A stretch of 64,000 nucleotides of DNA, taken from NCBI GenBank assembly GCA_021186555.1, contig JAJKFL010000006.1, positions 7,026,215 to 7,090,214 on the forward strand, in the 5' to 3' direction. Under the pieces are notes generated by a model that had not been told where the DNA came from, made no database searches, and saw only the letters and a program-made list of their open reading frames with translations. Source of the DNA: Reticulitermes speratus. Taxonomy: Eukaryota > Arthropoda > Insecta > Blattodea > Rhinotermitidae. How positions within the stretch are numbered: position 1 is the stretch's first letter; each line of letters begins with the position of its first letter. Both the position numbers and the translations under genes were made by a program. Shown piece by piece: positions 46,801 to 60,500 of the stretch.

Positions 46801-49800
46801 CTGATGATGTAGAGGAACCGTATGCCTAATGTCTTCAGGGAATATTCCATCTTGTAGGTCATTATTTTAATGGTCACTGCTTTGAGAACCTCAAATGTTA
46901 AAAAATTTCAGTTTTTTTCATTTTTTGTGTGGCCCTGAACCATTTAATAATGGAAAGCTTTGCTGTATGATTACTCTTCTTGTGTTTGAGTTGCAATTTG
47001 ATGTGTGACATGTCAGTGCGGGACCCTGCAGCAGGTTTGTTAGCTGTAAAGTCTGTTGCAGAATGGCACACTAATTTCATTGCATCATTTATGAAAGATT
47101 TATTCAGTGAATTCATAAAAGTATAAGCATTTTCATGAAACTTGATAAATTTTCTGTATGGTTTGTTTAATGAAATTGGCATTATTGGAGACTTCATGAC
47201 ATATTATATACTGTGTATTGTGCATGGCATTTGAAGCAAAGTTGGATGTTTGTTTATGTTATCATATTTAAATGTGTATTTATGTTGCAGATACTTTTTA
47301 CCGTAAGTACTTATATTTGTGTTGTAAATCCTTTCCTTTCTTTACTTAATTTTCAGCCTGAGTGTAACTGATTTGAAAGAGTAATTTCTCAGGTTTAGTA
47401 TTCAATGCTATGCATGGGTGCGTGAATGTTCCTGCTTCAGTATTTTTTTATGTTGTGACAGAGGTGGTAGTAATTTTCAAAATCTGTTACTTCCATTTCT
47501 GTTAATGAGGAGGAGGCTATATTTTTCTGATTCACTCTCGTGCCCTAACAGTCCAGTACTCAGACAAGTTACACATGTTGAAGAACCTTGTTAGTAAATA
47601 CCACTGTCAACCAGTCAGTTTTTCACCTGGCAATCAGTTCTTGCCCATATGCATTATAACCTGCAACTCCTATTGACTGTCAACTTCACACAGGTGTTAA
47701 TATATAAGAAATTTGTTCAGCAGGTATCCAGTTTGAATCTTAGCTGGGGCACCAGTTATTCTAACTGAATTTTTCGTGGTTTTACTCAGCCTCTCCAGGC
47801 AAATTCCAGTATACATGAATTAGGCCATGAATATTTCCAAGTACTATCGCCAGTCATCACCATATTTGACTTTTTGTAGTCTGAGATACAGACAGCAGTC
47901 CTGGAAAACCACTGTGGGCTACGCAAATTCCCGGACAAACTGAGCCAAGGGATATATTTTGTGTTGTTATAATAGAACAGTGTTTCGAATTCTCTCATGT
48001 GCAGGTACCAATTACTTTCATTGCTCAGACTACGTTCCTTCTGGCAGTTCGAATGTGTGTTTTGGCCATTGCTATTAAATGTTCTGTGAACTTGCATCTG
48101 CAGTCCACAGTAGTTTCATTCAGATTGTCTGTATTTTGTTCCCTCATTTTTTTCATTTGTTTTATAATCATGTTATCATATCCTAAAACAGACCTCAAAA
48201 ATTTCATCTCCTTTGTCTCCTTCATTCTGTTATTCATTTATTCAAGTCCAATTCTCACACCAGATATGGAGTGTTGGTACAGTCATTATCTTCTATAATT
48301 TTAGCATTGTTTCCATATTGCTTGTATTAAATGTTTATTTAATTGTTCCAAATGCATATTCAAACTTATGTAGCTTGTTATATATGTCATTATTACTTAT
48401 CTAGAACGCACTGCATCCAGATTGGTTAAATTCTTTTATATGTTAAATTACTTTGTTGTTGGTAATGGTTCTCACTGCCTTTAAATTCCTTGACTTATGT
48501 TTTGACAGTAGATATTTTAAAGTTAATATTTAATGTATGTAATGCCTGCTGGAGGCCATGATCTGTTTTATAAATTACAGCCTGATGGCATAATATTTTG
48601 ATACTAGTTTTACTCCGGGGCGCCGGTGGCGCAGTTGGTTGAGGCACTACGCTACAAACTGGAACGTCGCAGGTTCGATTCCCGATGGTGTCATTGGAAT
48701 TAATTCCTTGACATAATCGTTTCGGTCGCACTATGGCCCTGGGGTCGACTCAGCCTCTAACAGAAATGAGTACCAGGAATATTTCCTGGGGGGTGAAGGC
48801 GGCCGGTGCGTAGGGCTGACAACCTTACCACCTTCATGTGCCAATTGTCTACAAATCTGGGAGCCTCAACCTCCTGGACCCCTCAGGGCCTGTCTAGGCC
48901 TGTAATGGGGTTGCTTTACCTTTACCTTTACTAGTTTTACTCCTGCGAATAATTTGCACATAGAAACAGTAAAATATTTAATCAACAAAAATTGCGGAAT
49001 CTTATAATCTTAATAAACATAAAAAAATGTATTTACTCATGCTTGATGCTGCATAATTTCTTTCGGAGATCAGCAGATCAGAAGCATCATGTAAATAAGA
49101 AACAGAAGCTTCCTAACGCCATGAAATATGTTAACTTCCCTTGGCCTCCACTTGACTCAGCACTGTCAATTTTTAACACTAGCTCTCTCTCTCTTTTTTA
49201 ACAATTTTTTGAAAAGGAATTGGTGAAAATAAAGGAGATTGCCATCAATGTCGAATCAAAAGCTTTCTAAAAATATCCATCTGCTAAACATTTGTTCAGT
49301 AGTTCAGTAGATCATGATGTCACAAAGAAACCTGATCGATATTATGTATGTGATTGTAAGACAGAACTTTAAAGACTACCTGCATATATTTACCATATTT
49401 GCTGGTAATTATTACGTAGGCATTGCATATCTTTTTGTGACGTGTTCTGGAAACTTAGTCATATAGATAGATAGTTTATTCAGTCTGCACCTTACATGCG
49501 AACAGGTACATTTTAATGGGTATCTGCAGTGTTGTTATGAGGAAATGTACCACTAGCAAATGTTTACCATTGAACTTTGCAGTTAAGTTGTTAGTGTTGG
49601 GCAGTAATGGTTCAGATTTCAGTGTTTTGACTGGCTGTTTTGAATGAGGTGTTCCATGGTATTCCTCATTCTCTCCATAGAAGTGCAAGAGTGGTGCCAT
49701 AAACTGGCCATAATCACTGCTTTTCACAGACATTTCCATTAATTTTTCATTTATCATATTTATATGATGCTATATAATCGAAGCTATTGAAAGTTTAATG

Positions 49801-52800
49801 AAGTGCAAAAGAAATAAGTAACAGTAATATGATACATATCAGCACTCATTAGTGCTTTGGATCGCTTCGTTTTTCAAATTACATCTCTGTTGATACTGCC
49901 GTGCATTGTTTAGGACAGTATGTTGGGATGTAGTTCAACTGAAGACAATAACTAATATATTCCAGATGTATGTTATGAGATTTTCACGTGTTTGATTCAG
50001 ATGACTTTATTGTTGCAGCTGGAAAGGCCATAAGTGTTAATAATTTATAGTAGGTCTTAATGTATTTTGCATGATTACATTTTGTTTTTGAATGTTTCAG
50101 TCTTGTCTGGTAAAGTGATTGGTAATGTAGAGCTGAAAGTGGAATACTGGCCCATTCTGAAATACGGACTAACACAGTCAGTCAACTGTAGGCACAGTGT
50201 GTGCATAAGTGTTGTCATTTCTTCTAGAACTCTGTTGTATTATACATTGTTCATAATTACACAGCCTTATGTGAACCTCAGCATATTAACATGCTATGTT
50301 GCATTTGAAGTTTTACCAGCTTGACTGCATTATATTGGTATGTTGCATATGGTGTTGGTTCCTCTCTTGTTTGTTCCGGCTGGCATTGCACAGTAGTTGG
50401 GTGGGGGGTGGAGTAGAAGGTGCTGGTGCATGTAGCGTGCGCATCTGGTTGTTGGAGAGACGGCCACATTTCTTCTTCATGCCACACTGTTTCCCTTGTG
50501 TACATAGCATGTTGCACATGTTTCTCTGCCTTGATCGTAGTAATTCTCAGTTCTTTTCTTCTTTCAATTTTATTTTAATGCTTATGATCGCAGTGTAGAA
50601 GTTATCTTGCATGTTCAGAACTTTCTGTTCCTTCTAACAAATGCAAATCAGTGTTGTAACATGTTTATATTGTACACAGTTCTATTGATATATTTTCTCT
50701 CTCTTTCCTTCCCATGTGTGTGTGTCGCGTCCTTCGCTCTGCTCCTGTCTGGACCGTCTGACTGTCTGCCTGCCTGTCCGAACATCCGCAGCGATAATGA
50801 GATTGCTCCTGCTGAGTGTGGCCATCTATCCAACTCTCAGACCAACTCGCCACGAGGAGGCACCATGTTGTCCATGGGCCAGAGCTCAGCAGGTTCAGTG
50901 GGATCTGGGCCCTCCAGTAATGGCAATAGCAATTCTTTAGGTGGCCCACTTATGGGGGGTACTGTGAATGGTCAGCCCAGCAGTGGCAACAACTCCAGTA
51001 GTGGCAATCGTGTGAGTTCAAGTGGGTTCGTGCACCTTGGCAGCAGTTCGAGCAGTGATGCGAGTAACACGATAACCCTCAACACCAGCGCGTCCTACAC
51101 AACCTATACTACGCTGAGCAGTGATATTACTCTCAATGATTTTGACTTCTTCCCCTCCTCAACCTGGGATTTGGGTACCAGTGAAAATAGCTTAGACCGT
51201 ACAGGAGCTCCCCAGACCCCTTCAGGATGGGGTGAGCGACCAGACTCTCGCCAGAGTGTCACGCCAGTGCCCACACCGCGACCCCCAAGTGTGCCAAGCT
51301 ACAGCCCTGTCGGTGCCATGTGCTCCAGCCCCCTCAACCCCTACTCGGCTACTATGCAACCAAGCCCCGCTGGAACAAACCGGGCCACCACACCTGCTAA
51401 TCCATTTGCTAACTCGTTTTCATTTAGTCCCCTGCAGGACCAGGGCCCTAGTTCTGGCTTCAGCCTCGATGAGAGCAAGGACTCCAAGGTCGGGATTGTG
51501 GATGTGGGGAATGGTGTGAACGTTGGGGAGGGTTCATCTAACACACGCTTGCGCAATCTCCTAACCAACAAGCGTCCAAGCACAGGAGGAGAAGAAGGCA
51601 ATGAGCCCATGGACCATACAGGTTTAGGTGACGGGTCAGATCCTCAGAATGAAAACCGTATCCTGAAGGGACTTTTAAACCAAGATGACAAAGATGAGGC
51701 ACGTGGAGATGACTCAACAGCCATGAGGTCTAGCCCAGGCTCCAGGCACATGGGAACACGCAGTGCATCTTCTGCAAACACTCCCAAAGTCTCTACTAAC
51801 AACAACAATATGCTGCTCAAGGTACGTAAACCCATTTCATGATGTGCATGACTTGCATATGTATATGATAAAATCTGTGAGTACAGGAATCATTCTGACA
51901 GTCAGACATGATATGAGGAATCCACTACTTTTATTAACGTTTTCTGATCATGCATTGTTCCCATACATATGAAGTAATTCATGTTTAAACTGTAAGGCAA
52001 AGAGCAATTGCAAATTGACAGTTATCAGTTAGTTTAAACACAGAATAAGAGAATAGAGTGTAGGTTTTGTTTCAGCATTATTTTTGTATAATTTAATTAG
52101 CCATTACATTACTTCATTGTTAATAATGTGGTTCAGTATAGATGAGATCTTTGGTTTTTTGGGATTTTACACAGCGCAGGTTGGTAGTTTGTTAGTGATG
52201 TTTTGGGACAACCTATCAGGCCCATCGTCAAGGGTCAAGCAGTCCAAGAAGGATGCCGGGAACACTTACATACGCATATATATAGGGAATGATGTGGGGA
52301 GTGATTGGTTCTCAGAGAATTTGATCCCTAGCAATAGGGTTAGTGGACCATGAAGGAGGGGGGAAGAGAGGAAGGAAACCATGCATTAGCAGAGTAACTT
52401 TCAAATATAAATGGAATAATACAGCATTTCCAAATAAATACAGTCTCAGTATTCACGCACTTAACCAACGAATGCACTATTAAGATTTGTCTCTCACTAG
52501 TACCCTGCATATGTTTCGGCCCCTCTGTGGCCATCATCAGGGGTAATGTATTATATATATACACTTCACTTCACGTTGTCCAATTTGGCCCTATTAATTC
52601 ACTATTGTTTTGTCAGTGTTGTTATTCTTACACTGACAGTTTTATGCCCTACACTATTTGTAGGGTGCTGAATTGCCGTCAAATACAGTCTCATTAAACC
52701 TTTTGAAATATTTGTGTTTAAAGTATTCAATATGCAAGTTCTGAGGTTCTTTCAGGATGTTGCTGAAGTTCCTAATGCCTTGAAACATTGTGGCATGCCC

Positions 52801-55800
52801 ATTGACACGGTGTCACGTCCTAGAAAACCTGAATCTTTATCACTGACACGCGTCATTCAGCACCACTGTTGCATCGTCAGCAGCGACTTTTGTTTAAAGG
52901 AACCCTGTTTTAAAGTTAGCTTTACGCTACATAATACACTGCAGATACAGCTGTCAGTAACATTTGAGACCAGTGGGAAACACTAGATACCATACAGAAT
53001 CGTACCAATGACACAGCAGGGTGAGTGAAGGAAAGAAGTATTAACAGTCGCAATGGACCAAATCTAAATAAATAAATGTAAATTATATGTTACTCACCTG
53101 GTAAAGAATATTCAGAAAAAGAAAACAGAACACTCGTACACTTCAAAAGATGGCTTAATCTCAAACAGCACACAAGATAATAGAAGCATTGCATCATGAT
53201 ATCACATAAATGAATGAACTGTAGATAAATCTGTTAAGGAGTGTAATGGTTAAATGTGACTGCTAGTGTTTTCGGCAGTGCAATGCAGTTGTAATGTATT
53301 GCATTTTTCTCACCCCCTATGTCTTGGTAGTAACTCCATTCTTCAGCAACCTGATTGGCTCCTTTACCTTCTCTAGAAACAATCCCTGCCCACAGCACCC
53401 CGTTTCTACTAAGGGATCCATCTGCTTCCCACCATTCTTGCCCTGCTTGGCCCCTGAATATGGGGCTGATGGCATGTCCCGAATTGTCGGTAAATAACTG
53501 CCAACACATGCTGCATAACATCCAAGAAGAGCGATGGCAGAAGCGAGAAGTCTCGGTAGCATTCCTTACCCTAGGAGATCCCGCAGTGGAGTTAGAACAT
53601 TCGAAGCCCATGGGCTGTTTTAGTAGAAATATTTCAAATGATTTAATAAAATTATATAGATTTTTAGTATTCATGTTAGATGGACTTATTAATTTATGTA
53701 GTAATTAATTAAGGAGCAGCAAGATATAGGGACATGTATTGAATGTTGTGTTGCCTGTACTTGTATTGAACATGGTATAAATGCTGCAGCTGCTCAATGA
53801 GAAGAGCGACGAGGATGACCTGGAACATCAGAAGCAGAATGAATTGTTGCAGCAACTGCTGAAGAAGCAAGATGAGGAGCGGAAACCCCTCCCAATGTCG
53901 ATGGACACTGGTCAGCAACAGCACACAGATGATCCTCTGCTCACGTCACTCGGTTTTCCAAACCCCACGCCTTCATCTCCGTCCAACACAGACCATATGA
54001 GTGCTCTGAATGTGTCTTCTCTAATTGGTACACGTAAGCGTCCAAGTGATGAGGGTGATGATGGTGGTGGGGGGTCTTCCACCAAGAGGACATTAGATGG
54101 ACTGCTTCTCACGGGCCCACAGGTGAACTCCCCTGGCCCAAGCACCACCAGTAGTGGAGGCAAGAGCAAGTTGTGGGAGAAGAACCAGATGCTGGCCTCA
54201 CTGTTAGCTAAAGAGCCTTCAAAAACTACCACAATTCCTCCCATTCCAGCCTCCATCATCTCAGCCGTGCCCCAGGAGAAACTTCCACGGGTTGTGGATC
54301 CTGCGAAATTAAGGCCTGGAGGTGAGTCTTATAGTTTGTGTAGTCATATTGTGAATAGGTTTGATGTGAAGGATTGCATGTATATGGCTGTTCAAACCAA
54401 GTGCTCTAATGAGCTGTTTGTATATGCAGCCTTCTGTTGTTTCTGAGTAGTGGTTTAATTGTTTTGTGGTTCTTAGTGAGGTTCTCACAGTGGTGTTGCT
54501 GAAGATAGAGTCCTCTGGGATGTGACGATGTGTGAGGTGTATATTTCCTGACATATGTGCCTGATGACATTCTCATGTCTGCAAAGGCTTGAATCTTACT
54601 TGCAGTGAATTTCAGAACAGTATTTTAATTTTTAACATGTGTTGACTGTAACTATATGCAATCCCTATCTTGTTAGGGTGGTCAGGAGGGGGGTTGCAAC
54701 CACCGTCCACAACTCAGAGTAACGCAAGGCCAAGTGTTCAGCAAGTGTCAGGGCGGCGACAGCCAGGTTCCACCTTTCCCATGAGTCACCCAGAGCAGAC
54801 GCAGCAGCAGCAACAACAGCAGCAGCAGCAACTGCAGCATCAACAACAACTGCAACAGCAGGTCCTGCTGCAACAGAAACAACAGCATCAGCAACAACAA
54901 CAACAACAACAGCAGCAGCAGCAGCAACAGCAACAGCAACAACGTGGGCATACACACCAGCAGGAGCCTATGTTTGTTACTCCTGTCACAACCTGTACCT
55001 CAGGGGAATTTAGGGCTACAGCTGTGGTTGGTGCTTCTGACAGCCCTGGCATTTGGGAGAACCAGTCGTCTGACCCTGTGTTGTCTGAACTTTTGGACCA
55101 AGTTATCGACATTGTGCCTGAATCTATCATTACGGGTGGGTGTCGGTGTCTTGTCATTGTGAAAACCCAGGTGGTAGTCAGCCTTTGTGTTGATCATAAT
55201 GTTGTGTCAAATCTTAATTTCACTGCACCACCATGCACCCTAAGTCTCAGAAATAAACAAACATCATCATGGTGTACACCATGATAGTGTTTGTTTATGT
55301 GTTTTATTATTAGAGGTTTTGTTAGTACAGTGGAACCCGTTCATAACGACATCAGTTTATGTGACACCTCGTCTGTAGCATCAGATGTTCTGTGGTACCA
55401 ATTAATTCCTCACTGTTATCCATAACATTATACTTCTCAGTTATAACAACACTCATTTATAACTATACAAAATATTCAGTCCCTTTCATGACAGTATAAC
55501 CCAAGTTTGACTGTAATTGTGAATGGTTATCTGTTACAGATAATGCAACAATTATGAACATTTTAGATGTTATGGAACCCACATCTAATAATACTACTGG
55601 ATTCCAACATGACATGAACAAAAAGATGGCTATTATTGAAATTCAGAAGTCCCTGATGCAGTGTGAGACAGTAATGAAGAGGTCATCATCCCCAACAATT
55701 TCCCTCCCGGGAACACCTCCAGCTTACACATCAACATCCATGTCACAGCCGGGGGCTTTCCCCCACCTCCAATGTATCAGCGGCCTCGGTTAAGTATACA

Positions 55801-57548
55801 ACAGGCGGCTGGACAGCTAGGAGTTAGGGCACCAGGCACCATGCCATACAGCAATTCACAGATAAATAACCAGGTAGGCTTGGTTCTGTTGTAATTTGGT
55901 GTTTCAGAAATTGCATTCGCTTGATGAACTAGCTAATGTAGAAGTACGTGGGAAGACCAAACAGTTCCCGGAACTCGGGCTTAGTTTTAGTAAAGTAGGT
56001 ATGAATAAAACCTAACCTAGTCACCATCAAAGTACTGCCCTGCTACATATACACACTTGTTCCAGTGGTCCTGCCATTGCTGGAAGCACCTGTGTAATTC
56101 TTTTAGTATGGCTGTGAGGACAGATTGTTCTGAACCAATCCTAATGAGATGGCAGTTTCGTTTTGTGTCTGTTAAATCTTCACACAACATCCGATGTCAT
56201 GATTGTGTGAACTTAAGCTACTTTTTCATTGTTTCCTGGCGTTCTAATAGTGATTGTTTGCCATTTTTGAAGTGATTATTGGATTTTTTTTTTTCTTTTT
56301 TTGGAGTTTCATTTCCATAATCCGCATTGAGGTGTATCAAGATTTTCCACTGCCAATTAGCCTGGTTTGCAAAACAATTTGATAGTGACATGCTGTTCAG
56401 ATGGAGACATCGCAGTGAGCACTGGCGATGCACTTCCACACCACTGACATGTCTTAGCCTGTTCAGACTTGCTCCACAGATAGCAAGCACACAGTCTACC
56501 CCTGTGAACGTCCCTTTTAATGCACTTATCTTGATACATCTGAATTCTGGGGAATGTTTTATTCTCCCATGTAGTTTTCATTATGAATTTCATTGCTATC
56601 TGTAGAATATGGAGATTGTGATATCTGTTTATACTGATGCGTAGAACTGTAGTGTTTGGCATTCTGACAGCTTGCTTGTCCCTAGTTAAAATGGACATGC
56701 TGATATTATGAATTCTGTATTGGAGACTTTTGCTATGAACTAATTTCCATTGTGTTTGTATGTGTATCTCTTCTTAATCCTCTGTACATTTAAGATACTA
56801 GGTTTTGTACCCATTGCAGGTAAGCAGTTTTTATGGTTTTATCATCTCTTAGGAATGCCCAGATTATGTTCTATCTGTATGTCAGTAATTTCTTGTAATT
56901 TCTTTATTGAGACACATCTAATATAGTAATTTTCTTAGCACTGGCAGTAAAAGTTTTTAATAATATCTGTCTCATTTGTGGAGTATAATGTGAAGTCATA
57001 TTTCATATGTTACATTTTAGGACGTGAGTTGTATGCCAGCAATAGGTACAGATAACCTAAGACAAGCGTTCATATCCACCGTAGTTGTAACAAAAGCTGA
57101 ATCCATGTAAGTACATCAAGTAACACTGATGTTTGCAGATATCGTCAGTGGATTTGCAGCAGTACAAGCAGCACTATATGCTCCAACAGCAACAGAAACG
57201 CCTCCTGCAGGCACAGCAGCAACAGCAGCTGGTCATTCCTTCCAGTGCAACAACTGTCGTCGAACAGCTCACACCAGGGCTGCAGAATATCGACAGTTTG
57301 CTCAATAATACTGTGGCACCGAACGTGTCCTTGCAGGTACACAAGTCACTAGAAATGCTTGATTTCGTATTTAGTTGTGCTTTAACGTTGTAGGTATCTT
57401 GACTCTTAGGCTCGAAACGATGCATGTGTTGCATCGCAGGGTGCTGGCTTCAGTTCCCTAATGATGCAGCATATGCATCGGCCAGTTACGGCCATTTGTG
57501 TACAGCCCTGTTGAGGTATTTTCATTTTGCCCCCCCCCCCCCCCCCTC

Positions 57549-57587
<39 letters not shown>

Positions 57588-60500
57588 AAAGAGTTTCACT
57601 TTTCAACCTGCTTCTCATTTTAAACAAACTTTCAAAATTTTACAACATTGTAATTTTATGTTTATTAAATTTGTACATTGTAGGATTTTAATCATTTTAA
57701 TGAAGGTGACACAACACCTGTTTAAGTGTGCTGGCCTTATTCTTCTTCGTCAAATTAACTCCTTGATGATGGCACCCCGGTGCTGAAACATGTAGGAGTT
57801 TATAGGAGTTGAATACTTTTGAATGTGTTTTATTAAGTGCTTAAGGTGGTTAATGTATTAATTTACGTGTGAAGGTTTTCGTGTGTTTGTAATGTATCTC
57901 GGATGAAACAGGCTCATAACTTGCTAAATGTTTGTCAGACTGAAAGTGTTTGGAACAAGAGTTATAAAGCAAAATGAAACACATATTCACACAGTGCATC
58001 TTTTTGAGTTATTAAACAAGTGGCACATATGGACCACATTTGCTGTACTGCATGTATATTTCCTAACTCCAAATATGTGAACACGAGGTGTGCCAGAGAG
58101 TGGGTGAAGATCGAGACACTGGATTGCCAAGGATAAAGATGAGCTCTATCTAAGGGAGAGTAGGTTTTATAATACAATGCATTCCTTTTACTGCCATATG
58201 TAGCACCACAGCCATAATGGAATGTTGTGGTAGATGCAGGCTTTGTGTGTGGTAAAGCTGCCTTGTTCAGAGCAGTGATGAAAGAGAGACCCTGTATTAC
58301 TTTTGTCTGGTGATGGTAGCATAGCAAGCAGCTTCCAAAACATCGTGTCTGTGACGCAAACCTGAGACACTTCGCAATAACCAATGTAATATACCAACGC
58401 CACCACCACCAGCAGCAGCAGCAGGGGTGGTGGTGGTGGTGGTGGTGGTAGTAGTGGTAATATATTGTTGTTGTTACTAGTATTTTGCAGACAGCAGTAA
58501 TACTTAACTCATGGAGCAGAGTCCTTCTTGAGAAGCTAACAGATCCTCAGCTAGTCAAGAAATTCCCCTCATATTATGGAACCTGAAGGTTCCTTACCAC
58601 ATTCGCAACAGCCTGCTACCTGTCCCAAGCCAAATCAATCCAGTCCATGTGCCCCCATCCCACCCCTTGGAAGATCCCTTTTAATATTGTCCTCCCCTCT
58701 ATGTTTGGGTCTTCAAAGTGGTCTCCTTCCCTCACATCTCTTCACCAAAACCTTGTACACACCTCTGCTCTCCCCCGTACGTGCTACATGCCTTGCCCAT
58801 CTCATTCTTCTTGATTTGATCACCCAAACAATAATTGGTGAGGAGTACAGATCATATGCAGCCTTCTCTACTCCCCTGTTACCTCGGCTGTCTTTGGCCC
58901 TAATGTCCTCCTCAATACTTAATATATCCTATTTAAAATGCCATGAATGTTTATAGCGTTCGTCCAGCGTTCCTGACTCCCAGCTGTCGCCGAACTACGG
59001 GGGTCAGATGCTTAATAGTGGTGGCGCACAGATCTCACCAGGCCAGCGCCAGCCCTATTCTCCCCACTCGCAGCTCCAGTCTCCCCTTAATCAGCCACAG
59101 CCCCAAACACAACAGCAAGTGTCGCAGCAACCACAACAGCAAGGATTCCCTCCTGTTGGGTGAGTGGGTCTCCTGAAGTCATGTGCATGTTACTGAATGG
59201 AACTCTGGGCTTATTTACATCTCTGGACTGGCTGGCAGCACTGGTGAAACAGATTTTGCAAGCTGGCCAGTGTCTTTTTAGTGGGGGAAATAGAATATTT
59301 TTTCATTTAGATAAATCAAAACGCTGTCTTACAAACTTACATTATGCTTTTTTCTAAGCATAATGTATGGTAACCACAGTCTGCCAAGTACAGGGCTGTT
59401 GTAGTTGTAGTCCCTTATTTCACTGCCCAATCAAGGATGTGTTGAGGTGCACAGTTTCGTCTGTGATCTGTTCGCCCAATTAATATTGGGTGAAGAATGC
59501 AGATTACGAAGCTTCTTGTTACATTGCTCGATCCTTCACTTCCTCCTAGGTTCAAATATTCTTGTATGGCCCCTCTTAACACCCTAATTCTTGGTATCGA
59601 CTGTTTTTCACTTTACAGATCGACACTGAACAACTTCACAAATAACCAACAGAGTTCTCAGTCCCGGCTCTCACCTCATCCTCCAGGAGGACTTCCTCCT
59701 TTCCAACAGTCTCAGCTCTCTCCTCGCATCTCACAGGTATGAGTTTCAAGTTATCTGCTGAATCATATTATAGGAACTTTCTTGTTCTTGTTGATGTCTG
59801 TGATTAATTGGAACCGATATAGCTATCACGAAGCCTGGAATCTGTTTTCAATGTAAAACATGTACAGTGGAACCTCATTGCATCGTTCCCATTACCTTCG
59901 TTTTCACGCATATATTGTCTGCCTTATGTGGTCCTGGAACTAGCCCCATATAAATAACACTATTTTTTCCTGCCTCCATCGGTCCTCGAACTGTCGTTTT
60001 ATCGCGTCAATTATTGAAAAATCACGGTCCTGACGCAACATTTTCCCACATGGATAGTTTTTTAAAGTTTGAAACGATGGTTTAGTGTGCTGTGTGCATG
60101 TATATTGCTTTCTTAGTGCTGCCTGGATTTCCTGCTGCTTGTTGAACCAAGTACCAGAATGATAAAATTGCCTTAATTTCTCTGCACGAGCGTTTGAAAA
60201 TAGCAGAAGAGGTGGAGAAGAATCCTGGAGAGAAACGTGTCGACATTGCCAAACGCCTTGGGTTGGCTCCAAGCACACTAAACTCCATATTCGCAAATAA
60301 GGACAAAATCCAAGAACAGATAGAGAAATGTGGTAACACCAGTAAGAAGAGGAAAACTGAGGGTGTCGACATTTGCCAAGTTGGAAAGTGTAGTCTTTGC
60401 GTGATACCAGCAGGCACAGGTGTCGAATATTTCAGTTGATGGAACCAGTCTTCTTGAAAAGATGAAGATGATTGCAGCGCAGCTGAATATAGAAAATGTT

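Larger units (their letters stand above)
41005..50791 (+). other. tai: tai intron between PAS-B and the LXXLL exons (9.8 kb)
   Basis: Donor gtgagt, acceptor ccgcag. Contains the 23-bp array, the satellite with nested Tigger, an AGGCGCG MITE and a young SINE. A solo 113-bp unit lies near 42150-42310 (minus). No feature recognised in 41700-42140, 42330-43040, 43940-44570, 46760-48600 and 48945-50790. ORFs such as 47999-48298 show no domain and are intronic. Confidence 0.85.

Noticed and set aside
46898-48298. Several 80-100 codon ORFs in the long tai intron
   Set aside because: AT-rich, no domain, no splice logic, on both strands alike.
54665-55157. Antisense poly-Ala, poly-Leu and poly-Cys ORFs
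   Set aside because: They are shadows of the CAG/CAA poly-Q tract of the tai exon.
55540-55793. A genuine short tai isoform ending at TAA 55791
   Set aside because: Protein-like sequence continues in the shifted frame up to a good donor and the next exon needs that phase; a missing base explains both facts better, though reads should decide.
58576-58956. 126-codon [14 protein letters not shown]... as a host gene
   Set aside because: The same pseudo-protein appears at several dispersed sites (5672, 31423) with different endings; it is part of a repeat family.
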